64,000 bases of DNA from assembly GCF_003347205.1 (NCBI RefSeq), contig NZ_QQBJ01000001.1, positions 372,001 through 436,000 on the forward strand, in the 5' to 3' direction. The first letter of the stretch is position 1; the number at the start of each line of letters is the position of its first letter. Made by a program: the position numbers and the translations under genes. The notes under the pieces were generated by a model. The model had not been told where the DNA came from and made no database searches. It saw only the letters and a program-made list of their open reading frames with translations. Below, piece by piece: positions 10,098 through 18,889 of the stretch. Origin of the DNA: Mycolicibacterium moriokaense. GTDB lineage: Bacteria > Actinomycetota > Actinomycetes > Mycobacteriales > Mycobacteriaceae.

Positions 10098-11582
10098 ATG
10101 TTGACCACGCTCGACGACTGGACCCGCCTCGCGGGCGAAATCACGCCGCGCACCGAGATTTACATAGACGGCAAGTACCGCGCGGCGGCCTCCGGCGCGA
10201 CGTTCGACTCGGTGAACCCGGCCACCGGCGAAGTGCTCGCCCGAGTGTCCTCGGCCGAAGCCGTCGACGTCGACGCCGCAGTGGCCTCGGGGCGCGCCGC
10301 CTTCGAGTCGGGTGTCTGGTCGAGGTCCTCGGCATCGCATCGCAAGCGCGTACTGCGCAGGCTGTCCGAGCTGATCGGTGACCACAGCGAGGAACTGGCC
10401 CTGCTGGACTCGATGGACATGGGCAAGCTGGTCGCCGAGGCACACACCGTCGATGTGCCGTCGGCCGCAGATCTTTTCGCGTTCTACGGGGAGGCGGTCG
10501 ATCAGCGTGGAGGTGAGGTCGCGCCCACCGAACCCGGCAACCTCGCCTTGGTGACACGCGAGCCCCTCGGCGTCATCGGCGCCGTGACGCCGTGGAACTT
10601 CCCGTTGGACCTCGCGGTGTGGAAGGCGGCGCCGGCGCTGGCGGCGGGTAACTCCGTGGTTCTCAAGCCTGCCGAACAGGCACCACTTTCGTCGCTGCGC
10701 CTCGCCGAGCTTGCGGCGGAAGCGGGCCTACCCGACGGCGTCTTCAACGTCGTCCCCGGTCTCGGCCCCACCGCCGGTGAGGCGTTGGGCCGCCACCTTG
10801 ACGTCGATGTCATCGCGTTCACCGGATCGACCCAGACCGGCAAGCGATTCCTGCGCTACGCGGCGGACTCCAATGCCAAGCAGGTCTGGTTGGAGTGCGG
10901 CGGCAAGAGCCCAAACCTGGTTTTCGCCGACGCCGACCTGGACGCGGCGGTGGACAAGGCGATCTTCGGGGCGTTCTACAACCAGGGAGAAGTCTGCTCG
11001 TCGAACTCCCGTCTGCTGCTGCAGGCGTCGATCGCCGAGGAGTTCCTCGCCGAACTGGTCAAGCGCACGGCCGACATTCGGCCGGGTGATCCACTGGATC
11101 CGACGTCCACGATGGGCGCCCTCGTCGACGAGGACCACACGCGGCGAGTCGTCGGCTTCATCGACCGGGCCCGCGGCGATGGCCGGATACTCACCGGCGG
11201 CACCCGCGAAACGGTCAACGGCCGTGGGTGTTTCGTCACCCCGACGATTGTCTCGGACCTTTCACCGATGGCCGAACTGGTCACCGAGGAGGTGTTCGGC
11301 CCGGTGTTGGCAGTGCAGACCTTCGTGGACGAGGACGAGGGGATCTCGATGGCCAACGACACCGTCTACGGGCTGGCCGCCTCCGTGTGGACACGGGACC
11401 TGTCGAGGGCCCACCGCGTCGCGGCGGCGCTACGAGCGGGCACCGTCTCGGTGAACACCGTCGACGCGCTCAGCGCCCAGACGCCGTTCGGCGGGTTCAA
11501 GCAGTCCGGGTTCGGCCGCGACCTGTCGGTGCACGCCCTCGACAAGTACACCGGCCTGAAGACCACCTGGATCGCACTCTGA
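10098..11582 (+). CDS. NAD(P)-dependent aldehyde dehydrogenase (proposed imidazole acetaldehyde dehydrogenase)
   Basis: A 494-aa aldehyde dehydrogenase with catalytic Glu266 (WLECGGKSPN) and nucleophile Cys300 (GEVCSSNSR). It also has the NAD-site stretch TPWNFPLDLAVWKAAPALAAGN. It resembles PuuC-type enzymes that oxidise aminoaldehydes. It starts 5 nt after the stop of the dehydrogenase gene, whose stop overlaps the AGGAG ribosome site, so the two are co-translated. An alternative TTG start lies 3 nt further on. The natural role here is oxidation of imidazole acetaldehyde to imidazole-4-acetate, the substrate of the facing monooxygenase operon. The family is certain; the substrate follows from position. 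Confidence 0.85.
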   Translation: MLTTLDDWTRLAGEITPRTEIYIDGKYRAAASGATFDSVNPATGEVLARVSSAEAVDVDAAVASGRAAFESGVWSRSSASHRKRVLRRLSELIGDHSEELALLDSMDMGKLVAEAHTVDVPSAADLFAFYGEAVDQRGGEVAPTEPGNLALVTREPLGVIGAVTPWNFPLDLAVWKAAPALAAGNSVVLKPAEQAPLSSLRLAELAAEAGLPDGVFNVVPGLGPTAGEALGRHLDVDVIAFTGSTQTGKRFLRYAADSNAKQVWLECGGKSPNLVFADADLDAAVDKAIFGAFYNQGEVCSSNSRLLLQASIAEEFLAELVKRTADIRPGDPLDPTSTMGALVDEDHTRRVVGFIDRARGDGRILTGGTRETVNGRGCFVTPTIVSDLSPMAELVTEEVFGPVLAVQTFVDEDEGISMANDTVYGLAASVWTRDLSRAHRVAAALRAGTVSVNTVDALSAQTPFGGFKQSGFGRDLSVHALDKYTGLKTTWIAL

Positions 11583-11599
11583 GCGTCAGGCCACCGACA

Positions 11600-11615
11600 T
11601 AGCATAATGATGGCA
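11600..11615 (+). promoter_or_regulatory. Possible -10 element of a leaderless mazEF transcript
   Basis: TAGCATAAT at 11600-11608 resembles a mycobacterial -10 box and ends 6 nt before the antitoxin ATG at 11615. That spacing would place the transcript start at or next to the start codon. No Shine-Dalgarno sequence is visible in front of the gene. Confidence 0.35.
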
Positions 11616-11851
11616 TGAGTCGCATACGCCTGAGCACCACAGTGGACGCAGAGCTCCTGACCAGTGCGCGGGCGGCGCGATCCGGGCTCAATGACGCCGC
11701 CCTCATCGATCAAGCGCTCGCCGCGTTGGTTGCCCAGCACCGTTCAGCTGAAATAGACGCAAGCTACGCCCGCTATGACGAGCGACCGCCTGATGAGCCG
11801 GACGAGTGGGGAGATCTGGCATCGTGGCGGCGCGCGGCCGGCGCATCGTGA
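11615..11851 (+). CDS. mazE: MazE-family antitoxin
   Basis: A 78-aa protein with a ribbon-helix-helix-like N-terminus ([19 protein letters not shown]) that would bind DNA, and an acidic C-terminal half ([17 protein letters not shown]) suited to wrapping a toxin. Its TGA overlaps the toxin GTG start (11848-11851), the usual antitoxin-first arrangement. By family habit the complex autorepresses its own promoter. It sits between the aldehyde dehydrogenase and an unrelated hydrolase and shows no functional link to either. Confidence 0.78.
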   Translation: MSRIRLSTTVDAELLTSARAARSGLNDAALIDQALAALVAQHRSAEIDASYARYDERPPDEPDEWGDLASWRRAAGAS

Positions 11852-12180
11852 CCGAATTTCCCGCACGCGGGGAAGTGTGGTGGTGCGAGATTCCCGAGGT
11901 CGGCCGCCGCCCGGTGGTCGTGCTCTCACGCGACGTGGCGATCCCTCGGCTTCGACGCGCGCTGGTCGCACCCTGCACGAGCAATATCCGAGGACTCGCC
12001 AGCGAAGTTGTTCTGGAACCGGGTGAGGACCCGATTCCCCGCCGTTCGGCGGTCAACCTCGACTCGGTTGAAAGTGTCTCGGTCGCTGTGTTGGTCAGCA
12101 GGCTTGGCCGGCTGGCGGACAATCGCATGCGTGCCGTCTGCGAAGCACTCGAGGTTGCGGTCGATTGCGCTCGACCGTGA
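11848..12180 (+). CDS. mazF: MazF-type endoribonuclease toxin
   Basis: A 110-aa toxin of the MazF/PemK family, which cleaves mRNA at short sequence motifs. It has the characteristic N-terminal strand [23 protein letters not shown] and a central hydrophobic strand with a VAPCTSN core. Translation starts at the GTG overlapping the antitoxin stop. The length is normal and no frameshift is seen, so the pair is probably intact. Confidence 0.85.
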   Translation: MTEFPARGEVWWCEIPEVGRRPVVVLSRDVAIPRLRRALVAPCTSNIRGLASEVVLEPGEDPIPRRSAVNLDSVESVSVAVLVSRLGRLADNRMRAVCEALEVAVDCARP

Positions 12181-12343
12181 AACCGTGATGAGCACGCCGC
12201 GCATGTCCGTTCGGGCGATCACAGCAGATATGCGACTTCGCAAAGCCGGGCGACCGCTCGGCGAGTAGCGACGCGAACCCCGGGTACTCGACCTCGCGAC
12301 GTAAGCCGGTGCGTTGCCTTGCCCGGCGGAAAGGCCGCCTCTG

Positions 12344-14632
12344 GTGTCGATACTCGATGTCGCGCTGATGCCCGTGCGCGTCGCCCGTCGACTGACGGAC
12401 GCAGTGCTGCCGTCGGCGATGCCGTCGACACGCCAGGCCGTGCACGAGACCTCCTCGCGGGCCCGCCCGGCGGTGGTGAACGGCATGCCGGAGGGGGTGC
12501 CGCCGGTGGCGCTTCGGCCCGAGCCTCAATTGCCCGCGCCGGCCGACTGGCCCTTCGGCGAGGACTTTCCCCGTACCTGCGGCACCGGCCGTGTCGCCGC
12601 CGGCGCGGCGTTCTGGACCGATTTCATCTACGACGACCACGGGGCGGCCGGGACCAGGGTGGAAGCGCTCGCCGGACGCGTCGTGCCGCCGAAGGGCACC
12701 TACATCTACCCCGAGGGAGACAGCGCGGGCAACGGAGCCGACATCTTCCGCGCCGCCGTGGGACTCACCGATACGCACACCTGGTGGCGGGTCGACTGGA
12801 ACACGCTGGTCGATCCGGCGGTGCCGGTTGCGCTGTTCGGCATCGACACCGGTAGCGGGCGCGCCACGCGCCGGCAGTGGCCCGCCGACGCCGGGGTGTC
12901 CTCGTCGCCGATTGACAAGGCGCTGCTGATCAGCGGTGCCGGGGCCTGGCTGATCGATCTGACGACGAACTCCACCAGCGAGGTCGGCCACCGCGTCGAT
13001 GAGCAGGCGCGGTCGTTCGTCGCGCACCTACCCCGAACGCTCGTCGAGCCGGCCGGCACGTGGACGGTGCGCCTGGTGGCCGGACTGGCGAACGAGGCCG
13101 GCGACGGATTCGCCGACGTCGACGCCAGGCACGGCTCGCAGTTCGGCCAGCCCAACGTCTACAACGTCGCCTTCCGCGGATGCGACCAGGAAGCCGTGCA
13201 CCACAACTTCTGGTCGGACCGCGCACAGGCCGAGGCGCTGGCCGATGGCGACATCTCGGACTTCGCCCTGGCCGTGTGCTGGGCGGACCTGGCTGCCGGT
13301 GTGACGACCGAGGAACCCATCGTGACGGGGCCGTCGACGCGGTGGTACGTCTCGTCGGTCGAACTGGGTCAGGGGGTCGCCCAGACGGGCCTACTGGCCA
13401 CCGCTCCGCACTTTCTCGGCCGCGTGCAGCCCTACTCGGTGCGACTGCCCGCCAATTACGAACCGGGACGGGCGTTGCCGATGACGCTGTTGTTGCACTC
13501 GGTTGCGATGGGGCAGAACCAGTTCGCGGCCGTCGATCGTCGCCTGCTCGACCGGATGTCCGACGAACGGGACGCGGTGGTGGTCAGTCCGCTGGGTCGG
13601 GGCCCCGCGTGCTGGTACCTCGACGAGGGTGAGGTCGACGTCTGGGAGGTGTGGGCACGAGCCGCCGAACAGTTGGGCACCGATCCGGACCGGACGGTGA
13701 TCGCCGGCTACTCGATGGGCGGCTACGCGGCATACCGGCTGGGGCTGACCTATCCCGCGGTGTTCGCCCAGGCCGTCGTGCTCGCCGGCCCGCCCACCTG
13801 CGGAGTCCGCGTGCTGCCCGGGTTGGACCTGCCCGCCGACAGTGACCGCGATTCGCACTGCGCGCGGGAGGGCGAAACGTGGCCGTTGCTGCGCAATGCG
13901 CGGTGGCTGCCGTTCGTCATCGCCCACGGGGCCCTCGACGAGTTCGTGCCGATGGCGTCGGTCGCGCAGCAGGTGTTCAAGCTCGACCGGCTGGGCTACC
14001 GCTACCACCTCACCGCCTATCCGGCCGAGGACCACGTCGCCCTGGCCCTGCAGGGCAAGTTCGACGACGCCGTCACTCACCTGATCACCGAACCGAGGCG
14101 CGGCGACCCCGGCCACATCAGCTTCAGCTGGTATCCGCAACTCGAGCGTGAGGACCTCGGCATCGGCCCGCACCGCGTCTGGTGGATATCCGGGCTGCGC
14201 GCCGCCGAGCGGGTGAGGTCTGAACGCGGCGCGCTGGCCACCGTGGAAGCGCACTCGCATGCCCGGCCGGACCGCAGAGTCCGGGCACGGCGGCGCGTCG
14301 GTCTGGTGCTGAACTTCAAGCCGATGCCGGGCGTCTACATCGAGCAGGCCTGGCAGCCCGCGGCGCGGCGCGAAGCCCGGCCCCACATGACCCTCGAGTT
14401 GACCGGCGTCGCGGCGCTGACCATCGACGTCGCCAGGGCCGGCCTTGCCGCGCTGCCGGACTCCACCATCGCGGTGACGACCGACGGCCCCGTCGAGATC
14501 ACCCTGGAAGGGCTGCCATCGTCGACGGACACGGTCGAAACACTGCCGGAGGGCCGGCACCGGATAAGCGTGGCGAACATCCTTGATTCAGCTGAACAAC
14601 CCTTGCGGCAGAGAGACTCTCGATCACCATGA
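12344..14632 (+). CDS. Large alpha/beta-hydrolase (prolyl-oligopeptidase/esterase-like) with N-terminal domain
   Basis: A 762-aa protein. The first ~340 residues form a beta-rich region (CGTGRVAAGAAFWTDFIYDD, then a glucodextranase-like stretch) without a recognised catalytic motif. Residues about 360-580 form an alpha/beta-hydrolase domain with nucleophile Ser457 in GYSMGGY. A candidate acid (HGALDEF) and His (AEDHVAL) follow. The C-terminal ~180 residues are another beta-type segment. I chose GTG 12344 after AAGG at 12331-12334. The start is not a clear signal peptide. The stop overlaps the next hydrolase gene by 4 bp. It is probably an esterase or peptidase; the substrate is unknown. Confidence 0.65.
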   Translation: MSILDVALMPVRVARRLTDAVLPSAMPSTRQAVHETSSRARPAVVNGMPEGVPPVALRPEPQLPAPADWPFGEDFPRTCGTGRVAAGAAFWTDFIYDDHGAAGTRVEALAGRVVPPKGTYIYPEGDSAGNGADIFRAAVGLTDTHTWWRVDWNTLVDPAVPVALFGIDTGSGRATRRQWPADAGVSSSPIDKALLISGAGAWLIDLTTNSTSEVGHRVDEQARSFVAHLPRTLVEPAGTWTVRLVAGLANEAGDGFADVDARHGSQFGQPNVYNVAFRGCDQEAVHHNFWSDRAQAEALADGDISDFALAVCWADLAAGVTTEEPIVTGPSTRWYVSSVELGQGVAQTGLLATAPHFLGRVQPYSVRLPANYEPGRALPMTLLLHSVAMGQNQFAAVDRRLLDRMSDERDAVVVSPLGRGPACWYLDEGEVDVWEVWARAAEQLGTDPDRTVIAGYSMGGYAAYRLGLTYPAVFAQAVVLAGPPTCGVRVLPGLDLPADSDRDSHCAREGETWPLLRNARWLPFVIAHGALDEFVPMASVAQQVFKLDRLGYRYHLTAYPAEDHVALALQGKFDDAVTHLITEPRRGDPGHISFSWYPQLEREDLGIGPHRVWWISGLRAAERVRSERGALATVEAHSHARPDRRVRARRRVGLVLNFKPMPGVYIEQAWQPAARREARPHMTLELTGVAALTIDVARAGLAALPDSTIAVTTDGPVEITLEGLPSSTDTVETLPEGRHRISVANILDSAEQPLRQRDSRSP

Positions 14633-15486
14633 CCAACGCAACCTCCGAATTCGTGACCGCCGAACCCGGTGTCGAACTGGCCGTGCGTCGCGTCGGCGAC
14701 GGTCCGACCGTGCTGTTGATCGGGGGCCTCGGCATGCCGAGCAGCACCTGGGACATCTGCGGGCTGCCGCAGGCGCTCGTCGACGCCGGGTTTCAGGTCA
14801 TCGCCTACGACGCGCGTGGCATGTCGCCGTCCTCGGCGCCGCCCGCGCCGTATTCGGTGGCGGATCTGGCCAGGGATGCGGCCGCCGTCCTCGACCACTT
14901 CGGGGCGCAGCGCGCCGTCATCGTCGGCTACTCGATGGGCTGCTACACCGCGCAGGAACTGCTGCGCACCAGGAGGGGGCTGGTCGGTGCGCTCGTCTTG
15001 TTCGCCGGTCTGCAGCCGTCGCCGGTCGGCGCCATGGTCGGCGAGATGGAACTCGGTCTGATCGAGCGCTACGGCGAGGTGCCTCGCGAGGTGCTGGTGT
15101 TCGAACAACTGCTGACCACCCTTCACGCGCCGATGCTGCAAGACCCGGCGACGGTCAAGGGCTGGCAGCAGGCGCTGACCGCCGGCTACGAAAGCGGGTG
15201 GGCGAGCCAGGACGGTTTCACCGGACAGCTGTCGGCGTCGCAGCGGTGGATCACGGCGGGCGAACCGACGCCGCAGCACCTCGAGGCGATCGACGTGCCC
15301 ACCCTGGTGCTGGCCTTCGAGTACGACCTGTTCTTCCCGCCCGCGCTCTGCGAGGCGAGCGCCAGGCTGATTCCGGCCGCCGAGTTCGCCCAGATCGACG
15401 GCGTCGGCCACGGCGGCATCTTCACCGGGCCCGGAGACAGCGTTTCCCGGATCACCGAGTTCTGCCGGACACACGTCAGCGGATGA
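14629..15486 (+). CDS. Alpha/beta-fold hydrolase
   Basis: A 285-aa hydrolase with the oxyanion-region motif IGGLGMPSSTW and nucleophile Ser102 in GYSMGC. A late acid residue (EYDLF, about 229) and catalytic His (GVGHGG, about 263) complete the triad. The start ATG overlaps the stop of the preceding large hydrolase, so the two are translated together and may act on related esters. The fold is certain; nothing narrows the substrate. Confidence 0.8.
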   Translation: MTNATSEFVTAEPGVELAVRRVGDGPTVLLIGGLGMPSSTWDICGLPQALVDAGFQVIAYDARGMSPSSAPPAPYSVADLARDAAAVLDHFGAQRAVIVGYSMGCYTAQELLRTRRGLVGALVLFAGLQPSPVGAMVGEMELGLIERYGEVPREVLVFEQLLTTLHAPMLQDPATVKGWQQALTAGYESGWASQDGFTGQLSASQRWITAGEPTPQHLEAIDVPTLVLAFEYDLFFPPALCEASARLIPAAEFAQIDGVGHGGIFTGPGDSVSRITEFCRTHVSG

Positions 15487-15504
15487 GGTGTCCGGCCAAC
15501 CGAT

Positions 15505-16683
15505 TCAGGCGCCGTCGCCGTCCCACTCGTGGTCGTGCATGAACGCATCGGGGACGTTGACGCGGTACCGGGCCGCCTCGGCCAGGATGTTTCCCATTGC
15601 GAGCGGCAACGCCAGACCGGGCGCCGGGTCGTCGCGGCTGAAGATGACGCCGTCGGTCCGCCGGTAGTCGCGCAGGAACTGCCGCACCGTCTTGTCCTTG
15701 CGGGACGACTTGCGCCACCCGTACATCAGCATCCCCGGGCCGAGCACCTTGCTGACGCCCGGTTCGGGCGTGACGGTCTGGTCGGTGACGCCGAAGAAGG
15801 CCCTGTCCACGCCCGTCTGCGGATCGAACAGCAGCACTCCGCTGGTCGCCCGCGGATTGCATTCGACGGTGAACAGTCCCCGGTCCGGCACCTCGATGAA
15901 GTCCAGCCCGATCTGCCCGGTGAAGTTGAACGCCTTGACGCAGTCGCGCACCCAGTTGGTGATGCCCTCGTGGGCGATCGACTCGAACGTCAGGCACGAG
16001 GTGCCCTCGATCGCGTAGCGCACCGGGTACACCGCGTGCGCCTTCACCGCACCGTTGTGGCACACCGAATACGAGCAGTAGTTCGTGCCGTCGGCCCACT
16101 CCTGGGCGATCCACGGATTCGACTCGTCGAACGTCAGATCGTGCGGCGGCCGGCCGGGGGTCACCTTGTAGACGTCCTGCGAGCCGCGGGAGTACACGGG
16201 CTTGAGCGCGAAGGTCTGCTCGAAGTCCAGCGCCTCGAGTTCCTCGCGGGTGCGCACCAGCGCGAAGTCGAGGGTGGGCATGCCCATCTTCTTCAGGGCG
16301 ACCTGGAACTCGTACTTGTTCTCCAGCCGGGCCTCGACGTCGAAGCTGGAGAAGAACAACATGCAGTCCTCGGGGAACATTTCGGGATGGCGGCGGATGG
16401 TGTTCGCCAGGATCTCGGTGCCCTCGTGAATCGGCACCACCAGGTCCACGTCCTCGTCGCGCGCGATGCGGGCCAGCGCCCGCGTCCACTCGACCGGCTC
16501 ATACCTGGGCCGCGGCGTGTGAAACGCCTTCCTGACCGCCGAGCTGAACCTGGTGATGGGCACTGGCACCGAGTCCGCGACCAGCACATCGTGTCCGGCG
16601 GCGGCCATCAGTCGGGCCAGGTGCAGCGACAGGAACGACCGGCCGAAGGTGATCAGCACGGTCTTTGCGCTACCTCGTGTCAT
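15505..16683 (-). CDS. ATP-grasp domain protein
   Basis: A 392-aa protein with an N-terminal pre-ATP-grasp fold (VLITFGRSFLSLHLARLMAAAGHDVLVAD). An ATP-grasp core follows, with a Lys in FALKPVYSRGS and an acidic metal motif with Asn (FIEVPDRGLFTVECNPRATSG, near 265-285). ATP-grasp enzymes join a carboxylate to an amine or thiol through an acyl phosphate. Its start overlaps the stop of the upstream AI-2E-type permease (16680-16683), so the two form one operon. The acceptor is unknown; similarity to carbamoyl-phosphate synthase is limited to the shared fold. Confidence 0.75.
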   Translation of the reverse strand: MTRGSAKTVLITFGRSFLSLHLARLMAAAGHDVLVADSVPVPITRFSSAVRKAFHTPRPRYEPVEWTRALARIARDEDVDLVVPIHEGTEILANTIRRHPEMFPEDCMLFFSSFDVEARLENKYEFQVALKKMGMPTLDFALVRTREELEALDFEQTFALKPVYSRGSQDVYKVTPGRPPHDLTFDESNPWIAQEWADGTNYCSYSVCHNGAVKAHAVYPVRYAIEGTSCLTFESIAHEGITNWVRDCVKAFNFTGQIGLDFIEVPDRGLFTVECNPRATSGVLLFDPQTGVDRAFFGVTDQTVTPEPGVSKVLGPGMLMYGWRKSSRKDKTVRQFLRDYRRTDGVIFSRDDPAPGLALPLAMGNILAEAARYRVNVPDAFMHDHEWDGDGA

Positions 16684-17771
16684 GCGACCTCCTCATGCTC
16701 GCGTCCCAGCAGTACAGGTGCCGCCCGGTACACGACCGCCGCCAGCGGGACCGCGATGACCGCGCCGAGTATCCCGGCGAGCAGCGTTCCGGCGGTGATG
16801 GTCACGCCCACCGCGAGCGGGTGCAGTTGCACGTTGCGGCCCATGATCAGCGGCTGGAGGATGTGGGCCTCGAGTTGGCTCTCCAGCAGCAGGATGCCGA
16901 GCAGGATCAGCGCGGGAATCCACCCGCCGGTGGCCAGCGTGACCAGGATGCACAACCCGCCCGCGATCAACGCCCCGGCCAGCGGGATGAAGCTGCCGAG
17001 GAACACCAGCACCGCCAGCGCGGCGGCCAGCGGGGTGCCGAGCAGCACCAGCGAGACGCCGATGACCACGGCGTGCACGGTCGCGATCGTCACGACGCCG
17101 CGCGTGTAGCCCTTGACCGCCCCCCACGCCGCGTGTCCCGCCTGGTCGAAGCGGTCGCGGCGGTCGTCGCCGACATACCGCAGCAGCCACCGCCAGATGC
17201 GTCCGCCGTCGTAGAGCAGGAAGAAGGTGATGAAGAAGGTCAGGGCCAGCCCGGTGACGGCCTCGACCGTGTACGTGGCGCTGGCCGACACGATGTCGAT
17301 GGCGTTGGACCGATGCCGCTGCAGCCAGCCGGTGATCGACTGCGCGAGCTGGTCGAACTGCGGCGACTGGGCCATCAGGGTGCTCAGCCTGTCCCGCACG
17401 TTCTGCACGATCGCCACTGACTGGTCGACGAGGGCCGGCGCGTCCTGCACCGCGCGCCAGACGACGAAGTACCCGATGCCCACCATCACGAGCACGGCGA
17501 AGAACAGCGTGACCAGCGCGGAGACCACCCCGGGCAGATAGCGCTGCAGAGCAGCGGAGACGGGCCGCAACAGGGCCGCCAGCACCAGCGCCGCGATGAT
17601 CGCGATCACCAATAGCAGCAGCTTGTCGATGGCCTTGGCGATCACCCAGGCCGCCAGGGCCACGAACACCACCCGCCACGACCACGACGCGGCGACGACC
17701 ATGGCGTGCGGCGGGCCGAGGTGCGACCGGGAAACCTGCTGCGCCTGGGCCATGCGGGCCGAATACCCCAC
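16680..17771 (-). CDS. AI-2E family transporter (TerC-unrelated, PerM/YdiK-like)
   Basis: A 363-aa polytopic membrane protein with paired N-terminal hydrophobic segments (WSWRVVFVALAAWVIAKAID). A central soluble stretch is rich in Q and S, and C-terminal segments include the family motif GSFIPLAGALIAGG. A strong AGGAGGG lies 5 nt upstream of the GTG at 17771, which is why I prefer that start to a GTG 18 nt upstream or an ATG 18 nt downstream. The family is named for autoinducer-2 export, but substrates of most members are unknown. It is coupled to the downstream ATP-grasp gene. Confidence 0.82.
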   Translation of the reverse strand: MGYSARMAQAQQVSRSHLGPPHAMVVAASWSWRVVFVALAAWVIAKAIDKLLLLVIAIIAALVLAALLRPVSAALQRYLPGVVSALVTLFFAVLVMVGIGYFVVWRAVQDAPALVDQSVAIVQNVRDRLSTLMAQSPQFDQLAQSITGWLQRHRSNAIDIVSASATYTVEAVTGLALTFFITFFLLYDGGRIWRWLLRYVGDDRRDRFDQAGHAAWGAVKGYTRGVVTIATVHAVVIGVSLVLLGTPLAAALAVLVFLGSFIPLAGALIAGGLCILVTLATGGWIPALILLGILLLESQLEAHILQPLIMGRNVQLHPLAVGVTITAGTLLAGILGAVIAVPLAAVVYRAAPVLLGREHEEVA

Positions 17772-18004
17772 TCGGGCCCTCCTAGTCACCCCGACTCCGG
17801 CCGTTCGCCGCGCGGATGTCAGATCGCTTGCGCCCGAAGGGATTGTGGAGCTGTCCGCACCGGTTTCGTGATCGACGTCACCGTCTGGCCCGGCAGCCGC
17901 GCATCTGGGGGTACCAAATATTTGTCCCGGAGGGATTGATTAAACAGGCTGCGTAAATTAGGTTCGCGTAGTTGGAGAATTACGTTCTATCTCGCGGAGG
18001 ACAC
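17772..18004. other. Divergent intergenic region
   Basis: This 233-bp gap separates the divergent AI-2E-type permease and mycofactocin SDR. It includes an AT-richer stretch around 17910-17990. I see no clear inverted repeat or small gene in it. Promoters for both genes must lie here, but I could not fix -10/-35 boxes with confidence. Confidence 0.5.
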
Positions 18005-18883
18005 ATGGCTGGACGGCTCGAGGGCAAGGTCGCTTTCATCACGGGTGGGGCCCGGGGTCAGGGGCGCGCGCACGCGATCGCGATGGCCAAAGAGGGCGCC
18101 GACATCATCGTCATCGACATCTGCCGCAACATCGACTCCAACCCGTATCCGATGGCCTCACCCGAGGACCTGGCCGACGTCGAGCGCTCGGTCAAGGAAC
18201 TCGGCCGCCGGGTGTTCGCCAGGGTCGCCGACGTCCGCGAACGCCAGGAACTGCGCGACGCACTGGAGGCCGGCGTCGCCGACATGGGCAAGCTCGACAT
18301 CGTGGTGGCGAACGCGGGCATCCTGCCGATGGCGTTCGGCAAGGAGTTCGACCCAATGCACTTCGTCGACGCCACGGACGTCGATCTGCTCGGCGTGATG
18401 AACACCGTCGCGGTCGCGCTGCCCCATCTGCCCAACGGTGCGTCGGTCATCATCACCGGATCCACGGCGGGCATGATCAAGGGCACCAGCGACAACCCGA
18501 TGATGGGCCCCGGCGGCGCGGGCTACGGGTGGAGCAAGCGGATCCTGATCGACTACGTCGACACCCTCTGCCTTCAGTTGGCGCCCAAGATGATTCGGGT
18601 CAACGCCATGCACCCCACCAACGTGAACACCCACCTGCTGCAGAACGACGGGATCTACAGCGTGTTCCGCCCTGACATGACGGCGGAGGGCAAGAAGCCC
18701 ACCCGAGAAGACGCCGAACCGGCCTTCACCTACTTCAACGCCATGCCGATCCCGTACGTCGAGCCGGAGGACATCGCCAACCTCGGCGTGTTCCTGGCCA
18801 GCGAGGAGAGCCGCTACATCACCGGCCAGCACATCCGGGTGGATGCGGGCTCGATGCTGAAGTGGCCCAACGGCCCTCAGTAA
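18005..18883 (+). CDS. Mycofactocin-coupled SDR family oxidoreductase
   Basis: A 292-aa short-chain dehydrogenase with a TGGARGQGRAHA dinucleotide loop, NAG motif (VANAG), Ser (ITGSTAG) and YGWSK active site. It has the extra loop after the second strand (IDICRNIDSNPYPMASPEDL) that marks the mycofactocin-coupled subgroup. Such enzymes hold a non-exchangeable NAD and pass electrons to mycofactocin instead of free NAD. ATG 18005 follows CGGAGG at 17996-18000; an ATG at 17972 lacks a ribosome site. No mycofactocin biosynthesis genes are in the window. The substrate is probably a primary or secondary alcohol or terpene-type alcohol by family habit. Confidence 0.85.
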   Translation: MAGRLEGKVAFITGGARGQGRAHAIAMAKEGADIIVIDICRNIDSNPYPMASPEDLADVERSVKELGRRVFARVADVRERQELRDALEAGVADMGKLDIVVANAGILPMAFGKEFDPMHFVDATDVDLLGVMNTVAVALPHLPNGASVIITGSTAGMIKGTSDNPMMGPGGAGYGWSKRILIDYVDTLCLQLAPKMIRVNAMHPTNVNTHLLQNDGIYSVFRPDMTAEGKKPTREDAEPAFTYFNAMPIPYVEPEDIANLGVFLASEESRYITGQHIRVDAGSMLKWPNGPQ

Positions 18884-18889
18884 TCGCCG

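Noticed and set aside
15505-16683. Carbamoyl-phosphate synthase large subunit
   Set aside because: Only a single ATP-grasp unit of 392 aa is present; the similarity is at fold level.
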